DNA of 49,421 nt from Deltaproteobacteria bacterium. Its GTDB lineage: Bacteria; Desulfobacterota; BSN033; UBA1163. The stretch spans positions 1-49,421 of the forward strand of contig JAGXTA010000025.1 in the NCBI GenBank assembly GCA_018333535.1, read 5' to 3'. Position numbers and translations under genes: made by a program. Of this stretch, positions 26,907 through 36,321 are shown in pieces (the stretch's first letter is position 1; each line of letters starts with the position of its first letter). The notes beneath the pieces are model-generated. The model saw only the letters and a program-made list of their open reading frames with translations. It was not told the DNA's origin and made no database searches.

Positions 26907-28022
26907 ATGAGATGGATTGTTAGGATGTCGGCAAGGGTGGTCATGTTAGCGATGTTGAGTATCGGGCCAATGCTATTCTTTGTCTCCCGCGTTGAGTCAG
27001 CGTCGCTTGTGAAAAAAAATATCATCGTGGCGGATGCAGAAACAGGAGATACAGCAAATCTCATCCAAGGCCGCAAGGTGAAGATCACCTGCTATTATGA
27101 ATTCAGCGACCCATTAGTAATTCTAAGTCCACAGAAGGTTCAAGTTTATTTAGATGGCAAATTGGTTGGAACCCAGGCCGTGGAGAGCAAAATATTTGAT
27201 GCAAATCCGGGGAAATATGTGAATCTCAATTATGCATTGACCAGCCTCCCTGTATTTTGGGACGCAAAAGCCATTGGCACAAACACAGTAAAGTGTAGCT
27301 TCGACCCTCACAGTTCGCTTGCGAGTGCGGCCACAACTGTTGAGAGAACATTTGTCGTAGAAGCAACCCCTGTCCTGAAGGTCGGCGATGTCGCCGCGCC
27401 AGCTTTGAAAAGCGACACGCCGGTCCTTCCACCTGGCGCAAGTGCGCCAAAGGGACCAGATCCTGTCGCAACGCCTGGACAGTCGATAGACAAGCGTCTG
27501 ATAGCAAAAATAGCAGAACCTGATCTGATCATCCTCACCGCAAACACAACCATCACGCCTAACTGCGGGATGGGGCAGACCGTTGCAACACTCAACGTGG
27601 AAGTGAAGAACATCGGTTTAGGTCCTGTCTTCACGACGCCTGACAAGCCTCTGAAACTCCGTGTGGATGCTGACGCAGGCCTGGTGGATCAGGAAGTGAC
27701 GGTCGGCGCGCTCAACCCCGGACAAACACTGCCGTTAACAGTGGGACTGAAACCTGTTGGAGCGCCGAAGTCGCTCGCTGGCGCTAAGCTCAAGTTGCAA
27801 GTCGCAGTTAATTCCAAATATCCCACCATTGAAGAGGCAAACCATAATAACAATGCGGTCACGATAGGGCTCAGTTTCCCGGCAAACTTCTGTTCGTCGC
27901 CCGCAGGGGCGGTCCGGGCGATTCCAACGCCGGCGCCAGGTTCCGGACAACCCGGCGCTCCATCAAGTCCGCAGTTGCCAGCAGTGCAAAAACCTGCCCG
28001 GCCTGGGGAACAGAAGCGATGA
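26907..28022 (+). CDS. Exported protein with a CARDB-like C-terminal domain
   Basis: 371 residues with a signal peptide (about 1-30, cleaved after VESA). The first domain (40-150) is beta-rich with VQVYLDGKLVGTQ. The second (200-330) is CARDB-like: EPDLIILTANTTITPNC, LNVEVKNIGLGP, EEANHNNNAVTIGLSFP. It shares the signature ...FPSNFCK / FPANFCS near the domain end with the preceding protein. The tail is Pro/Gly/Gln-rich and probably disordered. RBS GGAGGTG precedes the ATG. Function unknown; periplasmic or surface location inferred. Confidence 0.75.
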   Translation: MRWIVRMSARVVMLAMLSIGPMLFFVSRVESASLVKKNIIVADAETGDTANLIQGRKVKITCYYEFSDPLVILSPQKVQVYLDGKLVGTQAVESKIFDANPGKYVNLNYALTSLPVFWDAKAIGTNTVKCSFDPHSSLASAATTVERTFVVEATPVLKVGDVAAPALKSDTPVLPPGASAPKGPDPVATPGQSIDKRLIAKIAEPDLIILTANTTITPNCGMGQTVATLNVEVKNIGLGPVFTTPDKPLKLRVDADAGLVDQEVTVGALNPGQTLPLTVGLKPVGAPKSLAGAKLKLQVAVNSKYPTIEEANHNNNAVTIGLSFPANFCSSPAGAVRAIPTPAPGSGQPGAPSSPQLPAVQKPARPGEQKR

Positions 28023-28107
28023 GTTCGTATCAAGTGGAAAGGGATGATGGATGATTTGGGCCATCTTAATGGCAATTGCCAGTGATAGACAAAAAAGGAG
28101 GGTGATC

Positions 28108-28743
28108 ATGAACAGGAGCGCTATATCGAAAGGGTTTTTCCTGGCAGGGTTTGCTGCAATCGCTATAACCTTTCTGATGATTGACGCAGCATTCGTAGAA
28201 TCCGCCGTCGTGAAACACACACCCAATATGCGCATGACAGACCTGGCAGGGCGGCCAGACGCCGATGAAGTGGAATTCCCAGGGGGTGAGCGAGTGAGCG
28301 TGAGAACGATGCGCCGGCTCGAGACGGTAGCCCCGAAACTCCGTGCGCCCGGTGTTTACCGTATGCCTCCGACGCTTCAAACCAAACCCGCAGCCACCGG
28401 CACACGGATAAACAATGCGACAGATCTGGCAGCCGCGCTCAAACGTTCCGACAATCAGACCGTGCAACTTCCCTCCGGGCGGCTTGCGACTGTAGGTCAG
28501 ATCAAGTTCGTCCAGCCTCAGGTGGAGAAAAATCTGGGACGAAGCCTTTCTGCTGTTACTCAACGCCCATCCTTGTCGGGTACAGCCATAAAAATATCCC
28601 AAAATACGACAGAGGAAGAATGGAAGAGCATACTCCAGAAACCGGACAACACCGTTCTTGAGTCGCCTAACGGAACACGCATCACTGTCGGAGAGCTAAA
28701 GCAGGCATTTCGCACGACGCCACCGGCTGAAAGGGAGAAATGA
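28108..28743 (+). CDS. Exported protein of unknown function
   Basis: 211 residues from the ATG at 28108 (RBS AAGGAGG). A signal anchor or signal peptide spans about 8-32 (FFLAGFAAIAITFLMIDAAF). The mature part holds three similar short modules: VEFPGGERVSVRTMRRLE, VQLPSGRLATVGQIKFVQ and LESPNGTRITVGELKQAF. These are beta-hairpin motifs with a P-G/S-G/N-G/R turn followed by a V(R/G)x(M/I/L)K-like helix. I do not recognise the family. It overlaps the next gene by four bases (ATGA). Confidence 0.65.
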   Translation: MNRSAISKGFFLAGFAAIAITFLMIDAAFVESAVVKHTPNMRMTDLAGRPDADEVEFPGGERVSVRTMRRLETVAPKLRAPGVYRMPPTLQTKPAATGTRINNATDLAAALKRSDNQTVQLPSGRLATVGQIKFVQPQVEKNLGRSLSAVTQRPSLSGTAIKISQNTTEEEWKSILQKPDNTVLESPNGTRITVGELKQAFRTTPPAEREK

Positions 28744-30548
28744 ATATGAATAGCCCCTGCATTAAACGATTCTTCCTATTCTCGCTTGTTTTTGTGTTTA
28801 GCGGTCTTGTCGGCTGGGTTTCGCCTGCCCAGGCAAACATCGACGATTTCATCAAGGTGTATGAAAAGATTGAATCGGCTGCCCCACCGGGCACACTCCC
28901 TGTATCGAGCGGGGAGATTAAGACTTATAAATCCCTGTTTCAGTGTATCGCGGGTGGAGATGACATCATTGTCTGCACCTACAAATTTAAACAAACGGAG
29001 GCTGGTAAGAAGGCAACCGCCGACATCCCGGAGGCCGTCTGGAAGGTGATCGAAGCTTACATCGCATGGAAGGCCGGTGACACATGGGGTGTTGTGAAGC
29101 ATCTGGGCGCGGCAGCAATGTGTGCAGTTTTGCAGGTGATCGCCGGCGGTTTTGATGCCTGCGGACTGATAAAGGACCTGGTCGAGTTAGGGGAAAGCTT
29201 CCTTGATGCGGGGAAGGAGGTAGCAAAATTTTTCAAAGATCTGGGAGAGGGTACTTGGAAAGTTGCAAAGGGAATTTACTGCGGGATAGTCGGGTGTGAC
29301 GATGGTCCACCGCCGAAACCGAAGGCACAGATCATCTATGAGAAATTCTTCGCACCGAAGGTGCTACCCGACGGTCTGATCGCTATTAAGGCCAAGGATC
29401 CCTTTGCGTTTAATAATCTTAAAACCCAGTTGGGGGACCAGGCGAAGGCTCAAGGTTATTCAAAAGACGATATCCTTAAAGCATCGCTTATATACACCAA
29501 AGCGGTTGATGCACAATGGACTTCAGATATGGTCCAGAGTGTGTTGAAACAACTATCGGCTGAACGTGACAAGTTTAATACCCCTGGCTCCATCAGCCTG
29601 GCGGCCAAATATTCCTGGGATCATTATAATCAGGAATGGGATAAGTATCATAAGGGCGGAGGTTGGCCCAGTTGGCAAAGCTATCCGAATATAACCGTTC
29701 CTCGATACTGTAAAGAACGATTCGAAAATTTAGGCTTTGGGCATGTCGATCGCTGGATTGACACCCACAATGAGGCTAAGCAGCTCAATGTCCTTAGCAA
29801 TTATCAATGGTGCGAAAATGTTTTTTATAAGGGAAACCTGGCAAAGTTCGGTCAGGAGTTCAAAGAACGCGTAGAGACCAGATGCCCGGGCCTCGGTTGC
29901 CCCTCGAATGCCGACGAAGCGCTCTGTGATAATTTCTTGAAGCCCTTCGGATTGGGCTGCGTCATCCCAGTGATGGCTCTTAAAGAGCAACCCACACCCA
30001 AAATTGGTGGGAAGTTCGATGGTCCCTTTATTGCTGGAGAGCCAAAGAAAGAGACTTTACCGATCATCGTGACGAAACCCGGTCAACCACAAAGTTTACC
30101 CGATATCACCAGCGCCGCGCAGATAGTAATCGGCTCCATGGCCGTGCAATGGGGTGCGACGGTCAATGTGGACGCCAAGCAGGCATTCTCATCTCAGAAC
30201 GGTGTGTGCCAGTTCGTCATTCAATACACTGCGAGCAACATTGGGCTTATTCCGACGGGATCGTTCGACAGTATTTGGAAGAACAGCAACGCACCGGGAA
30301 GCTGGAACCGCACGTGGGGGTCCATTGCGTCCGGCGGACAGGACACGCAGAAAGATATGGTCACGCTAAAACCCGGCACAAACATCCTGAACCTCACGCT
30401 CGATCACACCGGCAAGGTGCAGGAATCAAATGAGAACAACAACCAGTTCCGGGTGATTGTTAATCTCACAGGAAGCTGCGGCCAGGTGCCGGGGATCGTC
30501 CCCCAGCCGCAAGGTGAGCGGAAACCAACTCAACCGCAGAGGCGATAA
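28740..30548 (+). CDS. Large exported protein, unknown N-terminal region plus CARDB-like C-terminus
   Basis: 602 residues; the start may also be the ATG at 28746. Signal peptide to about residue 30 (SPAQA). Residues 60-190 are helical with a small amphipathic region (AAAMCAVLQVIAGGFDACGLIKDLVELG) and several cysteines. The middle (200-430) is rich in Trp, Tyr and Cys (WSWDHYNQEWDKYHKGGGWP type). The C-terminal 130 residues form a CARDB-like domain (FVIQYTASNIGLIPTG, VQESNENNNQFRVIVN). It is coupled to the preceding gene through the ATGA overlap. No enzymatic signature is evident. Confidence 0.7.
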   Translation: MNMNSPCIKRFFLFSLVFVFSGLVGWVSPAQANIDDFIKVYEKIESAAPPGTLPVSSGEIKTYKSLFQCIAGGDDIIVCTYKFKQTEAGKKATADIPEAVWKVIEAYIAWKAGDTWGVVKHLGAAAMCAVLQVIAGGFDACGLIKDLVELGESFLDAGKEVAKFFKDLGEGTWKVAKGIYCGIVGCDDGPPPKPKAQIIYEKFFAPKVLPDGLIAIKAKDPFAFNNLKTQLGDQAKAQGYSKDDILKASLIYTKAVDAQWTSDMVQSVLKQLSAERDKFNTPGSISLAAKYSWDHYNQEWDKYHKGGGWPSWQSYPNITVPRYCKERFENLGFGHVDRWIDTHNEAKQLNVLSNYQWCENVFYKGNLAKFGQEFKERVETRCPGLGCPSNADEALCDNFLKPFGLGCVIPVMALKEQPTPKIGGKFDGPFIAGEPKKETLPIIVTKPGQPQSLPDITSAAQIVIGSMAVQWGATVNVDAKQAFSSQNGVCQFVIQYTASNIGLIPTGSFDSIWKNSNAPGSWNRTWGSIASGGQDTQKDMVTLKPGTNILNLTLDHTGKVQESNENNNQFRVIVNLTGSCGQVPGIVPQPQGERKPTQPQRR

Positions 30549-30642
30549 TTTTGGAGAAAGAGGCGAAAAAGGAAACAAGAATTATCCAGCCCAAAATTGA
30601 CATGAATACATCGATTGGGGGGAGAAAGAAGGTAGAAGTGCC

Positions 30643-31266
30643 ATGAAAAAAGCGACCAGAAAATTTCGACGAATTTTTACGACAGTTACCCCAGCTTTTG
30701 CTCACTTGCTGATCATTGTGGTGCTAACAATCGGCTCGACCACTGCAACGGCCCAGCCCAAGCCCAACGAACCTCTTATTCAAGGGTGGATCTATTCGCC
30801 CAAATTTAAAGCTCCCACGCCGTACCAGAAGTTTGATTTTAAGCCTGACCTGACAGTGAAGCTTGATCTTGAGATTCCGGTCTGGCAGGGTCCAACTGGT
30901 GGAAAGTTTGACTTGGTTGCCTACGCCAAGGCAAGCCCATTCACAGAGAAGTGGCATATTGAGGTCGTCAAACAGGGACCGAGCGGCAACGAAGTGGCGT
31001 TGCAGAAGTTCGAGGGCCTGGTCACAGGCTATCAGTTCTCGCTTCCCCTCAACGCCGACTGGTTCAAGAAGCATGGCCCCGGGAAGTACGGAGCCAAGGC
31101 CTATCTGAGTCAGACAACATCCCAGAGCAAGGTTACAGGAATGATTGCCGGCCGTGGTTTTGAAATTATCAATCCCCCATTAAAAATGTCAGACCAGAAG
31201 CTCGGGGATAATGTGGTGGTTGAACCGCACCAAGCGGCTCCACCGAAGCCACCAAAACGTCCATAA
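30643..31266 (+). CDS. Exported protein of unknown function
   Basis: 207 residues with an N-terminal hydrophobic segment and a signal cleavage near TATAQ. The mature protein is a single beta-rich domain (LTVKLDLEIPVWQG, WHIEVVKQGPSGNEV, GKYGAKAYLS) resembling an Ig-like or fibronectin-like fold, with a Pro/Lys-rich tail. It carries no cysteine pair. Third member type in the same operon; function not recognised. Confidence 0.65.
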   Translation: MKKATRKFRRIFTTVTPAFAHLLIIVVLTIGSTTATAQPKPNEPLIQGWIYSPKFKAPTPYQKFDFKPDLTVKLDLEIPVWQGPTGGKFDLVAYAKASPFTEKWHIEVVKQGPSGNEVALQKFEGLVTGYQFSLPLNADWFKKHGPGKYGAKAYLSQTTSQSKVTGMIAGRGFEIINPPLKMSDQKLGDNVVVEPHQAAPPKPPKRP

Positions 31267-31306
31267 CAGCCATGGGAAGAAAGGTGTTGAAATCGGAACG
31301 AAGGGT

Positions 31307-33271
31307 ATGAAAATAAATCTCATCTTCAGGGTGATTTATTGGTCTATCTTATTTTTTCCCCTTTACTCTTTCCCCGGTCACGTTTTTGCTAAATCCGACA
31401 TCACCACCGGACCTCCCATAAAACTTCTCCACCCTGCTGAAGGGACAGTAGTCATTGCCAAGAAACCTCTGATCAAATGCTCCATTCCAATCTCTTTCGA
31501 TCCGAAGCGGCTTCTTGTTCTCCTGGATGGGACGGACATCAGCGCTCTCCTCAAAATCCATTCTGAAGGATTTGATTATAAGCCGATCGCCGATTTGCCA
31601 CCCGGGCATCACTCCGTGAGCGTGACCGTCTTTACCCCTGATGGGCAGGAAATAAAACAGGAATTTACTTTTTCAACCCGCCATTCAAAGCCATTTGAGG
31701 AGGCTTACTCGAACAATCAAATTACAACCCTTTATGAAAAGTTAATAGATAAATCCGAAGAAGTCCAAAATGCGCCCTCATGGAAAACGGAGTCGAACCT
31801 TGCCAGTGAGTCGAAACTGAAAGAAAAGAATTGGGAACTTATGTTTAGAACAAACGTCCGGCACTTCGACCAGCAGCTACGGGCCATACCGCCGCAAGAA
31901 AAAGGGTTCGGCGTTGCCAATTACCTCTTTCAGGGAAAATATTCCGGGAGTCGATTCAATTTTCTTGGAGAATTGGGTGATGTTACGATCAATGAGACTG
32001 CAAATACCGTTCAAGCCCTTGCGAGAAGGGGAGGGGATTTAGTCTTCCAGTCTAAAGATCTCCATTTACAACTGAGAACTTTCGCAGTAAAAAGTGAACA
32101 GCTTATGGGGTTCAATGGTGGATTGGGCATTGGAACAACACCCGCCGACCACCTCATGGGATTTTCAGGGGATGTGGGCTTATTCTCAGACCGGTTAAAA
32201 TTCAAAACCATTTATGCGAGGGGAGGAGAGGAGGGCAATTCATTTGGGATCTCCACTTCCGAGGGCGCCAGGGAAGGGGATGTCCTCGGATTTCTAATCA
32301 CCTCAGATTTCTTTAAGCAGAAATTGATAACAGAGGCGGAGATTGACATCTCAAGGTTTGATGGGGATACCTCTGATGAGTTCTCCCGCGAGAAGGACAA
32401 AGCCTATCGGGTGAAGGCAGGGGGAACCCTGGGCAAGTTCAATTATGAGGGATTGTATGAATATATGGGCAGGGATTATGAGGTGATTGGCAACCCGGGG
32501 CTGCAGAAGAACAGGGAAGGGTTTGGACTGAAGGGAGGGGGCGATTTTAAGAATCATTTGATCAATCTCTCCGTGTCACGGTATCATGATAACGTGAAGA
32601 AAGAGGATCTTTTTCCCGTGGTCTATACGAGCCAGGGGACCCTGGATTATACTTTTAAAAAATACCAGAGCCTGCCCATGGGAATCAGTTATCAGAGAAC
32701 GATGATGAGAAGTGAAAACGAGCCCTTGAACATCGCTCACATCCGGACGGATACGGATACGATCATGGGGAGAATCAATTATGTCAAAATGCCTTGGAAT
32801 GTTGGGCTCACAGGCAGTTACTCCCACCAGAATGACCGGACAGAGGCTGCGAACGATACCACTGCCATCACTTTTACCTTTGCCTCCTCTGTCATTCTGG
32901 AGCGTCCCTCGATTTCCATCTCTCCAGGCTTTACATTCAACCGTTCTATCTCTCATCTTACGGATGTCCGCACCGATGTCTATACGACTACCCTCGACCT
33001 AAGGGGAGATTTATTCGATAAAAGACTGACTTATGGGTTCGGCGGAACTTATACCATATCCAAATCGAGCGATGGCTCCTCCAGTCAGGATACGGTCGGT
33101 TCAAATTTCAACCTTCTCTACCTCTTGGCTAATAACCTCGGGGGGTTTTTCAGCCCTTCCGTAGGTATTCGGGGCTTCTGTAATAGAACGAACAACCGGA
33201 TTCATGATCAAACAGTCAACGAATTTGCCTTCTTTCTGGTAATTCAGACAAAGATGGCATTTTCGTTTTAA
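31307..33271 (+). CDS. Probable outer-membrane beta-barrel protein with N-terminal Ig-like domain
   Basis: About 654 residues from the ATG at 31307. An N-terminal signal peptide (to about residue 30, HVFAKS) is followed by an Ig-like domain with LLVLLDGTDISALL and PPGHHSVSVTVF. From about 200 onward, alternating strands dominate (FRTNVRHFDQ, FNFLGELGDVTINET, YRVKAGGTLGKFNYEGLYEY). The last residues are TKMAFSF, ending in phenylalanine as outer-membrane barrels do for BAM recognition. It may be the surface anchor or export pore of the set. A longer reading from 31211 would overlap the previous gene by 56 bases and lacks a signal peptide at its start. Confidence 0.7.
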   Translation: MKINLIFRVIYWSILFFPLYSFPGHVFAKSDITTGPPIKLLHPAEGTVVIAKKPLIKCSIPISFDPKRLLVLLDGTDISALLKIHSEGFDYKPIADLPPGHHSVSVTVFTPDGQEIKQEFTFSTRHSKPFEEAYSNNQITTLYEKLIDKSEEVQNAPSWKTESNLASESKLKEKNWELMFRTNVRHFDQQLRAIPPQEKGFGVANYLFQGKYSGSRFNFLGELGDVTINETANTVQALARRGGDLVFQSKDLHLQLRTFAVKSEQLMGFNGGLGIGTTPADHLMGFSGDVGLFSDRLKFKTIYARGGEEGNSFGISTSEGAREGDVLGFLITSDFFKQKLITEAEIDISRFDGDTSDEFSREKDKAYRVKAGGTLGKFNYEGLYEYMGRDYEVIGNPGLQKNREGFGLKGGGDFKNHLINLSVSRYHDNVKKEDLFPVVYTSQGTLDYTFKKYQSLPMGISYQRTMMRSENEPLNIAHIRTDTDTIMGRINYVKMPWNVGLTGSYSHQNDRTEAANDTTAITFTFASSVILERPSISISPGFTFNRSISHLTDVRTDVYTTTLDLRGDLFDKRLTYGFGGTYTISKSSDGSSSQDTVGSNFNLLYLLANNLGGFFSPSVGIRGFCNRTNNRIHDQTVNEFAFFLVIQTKMAFSF

Positions 33272-33284
33272 GGGAGGAAGTGAA

Positions 33285-34346
33285 ATGGGAAATAGGGCCT
33301 TATATTGGATGCCTGTGCTGATTGTTTTGACTTTTGTTCAGATCGCGGAAGGTCTTGTGACGACCAGCCCGTCTGTCATCAGCATCCCCAGAGGACTCCA
33401 GACAGCGAGATCAATCGGTTACAATATCACCGGGGTTATCGATTGCACTCAGGCGAATTCAACGGGCGGGGTATTCGCAAGCGGACCGAATGTTTTAGGG
33501 AGCGTGAATACATTCGTTTCTATTCCTTTAAGTGGAGGTTCAGGGAGAACGACTGAAACGGTTGTTTTACCAATCAGGGTAATGAAGAAGGCTGAATCGT
33601 TGAGAGTAAACAGTTTCCAGTACAGAAGAACATTCAGTTACACCTGCGGAAGACCAGTCCCTCCTCCTGAGACGGGTATTGTTCAAATCGCCCTGAGCGG
33701 CGAAGCGGCTACCGAATTTGGGATCACGAGGCTTCAGCTCTACTTTGAAAATCGGAGGGCGGAGATTACAGTTAAAAGAAATCAACCCGCCCTGAGGGCT
33801 TTTGTGGACATCCGGTATGTGGGCTCCGGGCTTCTTCAAGGATTCTGGGAGGTGGATGGAAGGATCCTTCAGAACGTCAACAGACATCTTGTGTATGGGA
33901 GGAGCGTGACGCTCGAGAGCCCGGAAATCCCAAGCTTACCCACCTTTGCCGCTGGCACGCACGTTGTAAGGTTTGTCATCACCAGTCCCCCACCCACACT
34001 CCCTCTGCCCGAAGCGATCTATTTTGTTACGGCGGAGGAGTTCAGAGAGAGGCTTGCTATTCGTCTCACTCATCCCGAGAACAGGTCGGAGGTCAATTAT
34101 TCTCCTTTGACCTTTCAATGGAAAGGCAGGGATCGAGAGGTTGTTTATCTGCTTGAGTTCTTGGAGGAAGGGGGAGAAAAACCCATCTTTTCCGCCTACT
34201 CTAAAAACCTTGATTACAGCCTTCCCGCTCCCGTTTTAAAAAATCTATTCTCACAGGGGAAAACGTACCTCTGGAGAGTAAAGGGTTTTGATGCAGAAAA
34301 CAACAATACCGGAGAGAGCCCTCTTTTCCAGTTTACCTTTAAATAG
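33285..34346 (+). CDS. Exported protein with a C-terminal fibronectin-like domain
   Basis: 353 residues; RBS GGGAGG before the ATG, 13 bases after the previous stop. Signal peptide about 1-23. The central part is beta-rich with two cysteines (VIDCTQANS, FSYTCGRP). The C-terminal 100 residues (IRLTHPENRSEVNYSPLTFQW... GKTYLWRVKGFDAENN) look like a fibronectin-type III or carbohydrate-binding fold. Last gene of the exported-protein operon. Family not recognised. Confidence 0.65.
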   Translation: MGNRALYWMPVLIVLTFVQIAEGLVTTSPSVISIPRGLQTARSIGYNITGVIDCTQANSTGGVFASGPNVLGSVNTFVSIPLSGGSGRTTETVVLPIRVMKKAESLRVNSFQYRRTFSYTCGRPVPPPETGIVQIALSGEAATEFGITRLQLYFENRRAEITVKRNQPALRAFVDIRYVGSGLLQGFWEVDGRILQNVNRHLVYGRSVTLESPEIPSLPTFAAGTHVVRFVITSPPPTLPLPEAIYFVTAEEFRERLAIRLTHPENRSEVNYSPLTFQWKGRDREVVYLLEFLEEGGEKPIFSAYSKNLDYSLPAPVLKNLFSQGKTYLWRVKGFDAENNNTGESPLFQFTFK

Positions 34347-34424
34347 GATGATTGGGGTGCCAACCTGACTCTATATTTCAAAAGACCTTCCTTCCTCCCC
34401 TTTCATATCTTTGTTAGCTAAAAC

Positions 34425-34466
34425 TTGATCTAAGTCAATGAGATTCCTGACGATCGGGGTTATATT
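34425..34466 (+). promoter_or_regulatory. FNR/HcpR-like operator and promoter of the NnrS-like gene
   Basis: TTGATCTAAGTCAA at 34425-34438, then TATATT at 34461-34466. The centre lies 41.5 bases before a start at 34473. Geometry and half-sites match the site at 25685-25698, so one CRP/FNR-family activator probably controls both. Confidence 0.7.
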
Positions 34467-34494
34467 TTAACTGAATGAAGGGGGAGAAAGCGTT

Positions 34495-36240
34495 ATGGCA
34501 AAGCATATCGATCGTAACATGACGGTGAAAGAGGTTCTGGACCAATATCCGGAGACGGCGAAGGTTTTCCAGAAGTATAACCTTCTCATCGTCGGCAAAT
34601 CGTGTGGCCCCCATGAGCCTATGGCCTTTTTTACGAAGGCCCACGGGGTTGAATATGAACAGTTTGCCCAGGAGCTGGAAGCAGCCATCACTGCAAAGCC
34701 GGAGAAGATCGAAGCGATCGAGATCGATCCTTCCCTGATCGGCGATACGATCTATCAGAAGTTTATAAAAACCGCACTCATCGTCTCGGTTACCACAGGT
34801 TGTCTCTATGGGGCGATCAAACTCTTTGAAGCCGGGATGGGAGGCTCTTTCGACGTCCTATCCAAAAGAGCGATTCAGATGCACGGCTCCAGTCAACTGG
34901 TGGGATGGGTAGGTCTTTACATCATGGGCTTCTTCTATTTTATTCTCCCCAGATTGAAAGGGACGACCCTGGCGGGAAGGAGATGGGCCCATCTCAGTTT
35001 TTATCTCGTCCTGTCCGGATTGGTCATACGAGCGCTCTTCTATAATATTGAACAAACCGGCACCCCTCTCTATCCATTGGTGGCCGGACTTCTGGACACA
35101 GGGGCCGCGGCCATCTTTCTTGGAGTCTGTTTAAAAACACTCAAGCAGAGCGCGGAGCCAAAAGGGATTCAGGACAACTTTCTTCTGGCAGGGATGGTCT
35201 GGTTTCTGATCAGCGGGATCATTTACTCCATACTCAATCTTCAGCTCTATCTGGGCGCCTTTCCATCGGACAATCCTCTGATCGCAGGGTCGGTCCCTCC
35301 GTATCTTTTCAGCGCCTGGGTCCACCTCTTTTTGATGGGTTTTGTCTTCAACTTTATCTTTGGCATTTCCTCAAAGACGGTTCCCTCATTTCTGGATACG
35401 CCTCCTGTCCGTGAAGGAATGATTAAGAAATTTTTCTGGGTCTACAATATCTCGCTGATCGGTTATGTGGTCTCCGCGCTTACGAGGATACAGGCGATTT
35501 ACTTCCTCACCCTTCTTCTCATCGCCCATTTTACATGGTTTTTCATCTTGTCGTTAAGGATCTTTGAAAGGAGGGTGGGAGATTTGGATGATGTCCGGAT
35601 GGATCGCAACCATGAGCGGTTTATCCGTGTGGGCTATGGCTGGCTGGCCGTCTCCCTTGGAATCGCCCTCTTCCAACTGTTTACCGACGATCCTTATACT
35701 CAACATATGCTTCGTGGGGCGGCGAACCATGGCTATACGGTTGGTTTTGTGAGCATGCTCATGATCGGTTATTCGATGAAGATGCTCCCCGTCTTTACGG
35801 GGAACCGGATCTGGAGCAGCGCTCTGACAAAATGGACGTTCTGGCTTCTCAATATCGGCAACGGGTCCCGAATCGGATTTGAAATTCTCTCTGCAACGAA
35901 AGATCCGACCATCCATCAGATTGTGGGTTTTACGGGGTTTTTGGAGGTGGCGGCTCTCGTCCTCTTTGGAGTCAACATCTGGGTGACGATGACAAAAGAA
36001 GAGGCTTATGAAGAGAGGCCCATTGTGGAATTTACTGGAAATGAAACCGTCTATGCCCTGACCGAACAGTTCCCAAGGGTGATTCCGGTTTTAAAGGAGG
36101 CAGGGTTTGAGAAGATTACAAATCCACTTCTTCGAAAGACTCTTGGCAGGGCCATCACCATAAGGAAGGCTTGTGAGGAACAGAAGGTCGATTTTAAAGC
36201 CTTAAAACCGAAGATCGAATTGGCGATGGGAAAATCCTGA
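34495..36240 (+). CDS. NnrS-like haem-copper-oxidase-type membrane protein with DUF1858 ends
   Basis: 581 residues. An N-terminal DUF1858-type domain (NMTVKEVLDQYPETAKVFQKY, 1-65) is followed by about twelve membrane helices with histidines at helix ends (AIQMHGSSQLVGWVGLY, AWVHLFLMGFVFNF, GAANHGYTVGF, LIAHFTWFF), and a second DUF1858-like domain at the C-terminus. The membrane core resembles NnrS proteins, linked to nitric oxide stress and related to the haem-copper oxidase fold. The catalytic metal set cannot be confirmed. An FNR/HcpR-like promoter directly upstream fits a role in anaerobic nitrosative stress. Confidence 0.75.
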   Translation: MAKHIDRNMTVKEVLDQYPETAKVFQKYNLLIVGKSCGPHEPMAFFTKAHGVEYEQFAQELEAAITAKPEKIEAIEIDPSLIGDTIYQKFIKTALIVSVTTGCLYGAIKLFEAGMGGSFDVLSKRAIQMHGSSQLVGWVGLYIMGFFYFILPRLKGTTLAGRRWAHLSFYLVLSGLVIRALFYNIEQTGTPLYPLVAGLLDTGAAAIFLGVCLKTLKQSAEPKGIQDNFLLAGMVWFLISGIIYSILNLQLYLGAFPSDNPLIAGSVPPYLFSAWVHLFLMGFVFNFIFGISSKTVPSFLDTPPVREGMIKKFFWVYNISLIGYVVSALTRIQAIYFLTLLLIAHFTWFFILSLRIFERRVGDLDDVRMDRNHERFIRVGYGWLAVSLGIALFQLFTDDPYTQHMLRGAANHGYTVGFVSMLMIGYSMKMLPVFTGNRIWSSALTKWTFWLLNIGNGSRIGFEILSATKDPTIHQIVGFTGFLEVAALVLFGVNIWVTMTKEEAYEERPIVEFTGNETVYALTEQFPRVIPVLKEAGFEKITNPLLRKTLGRAITIRKACEEQKVDFKALKPKIELAMGKS

Positions 36241-36321
36241 TAAGAAAACCAGGAACTCAGGGAAAATCATAAATTGTTTTGAATGAATTCCTGCTTTCAT
36301 GGCTTCCTAATTCCTAAACGG

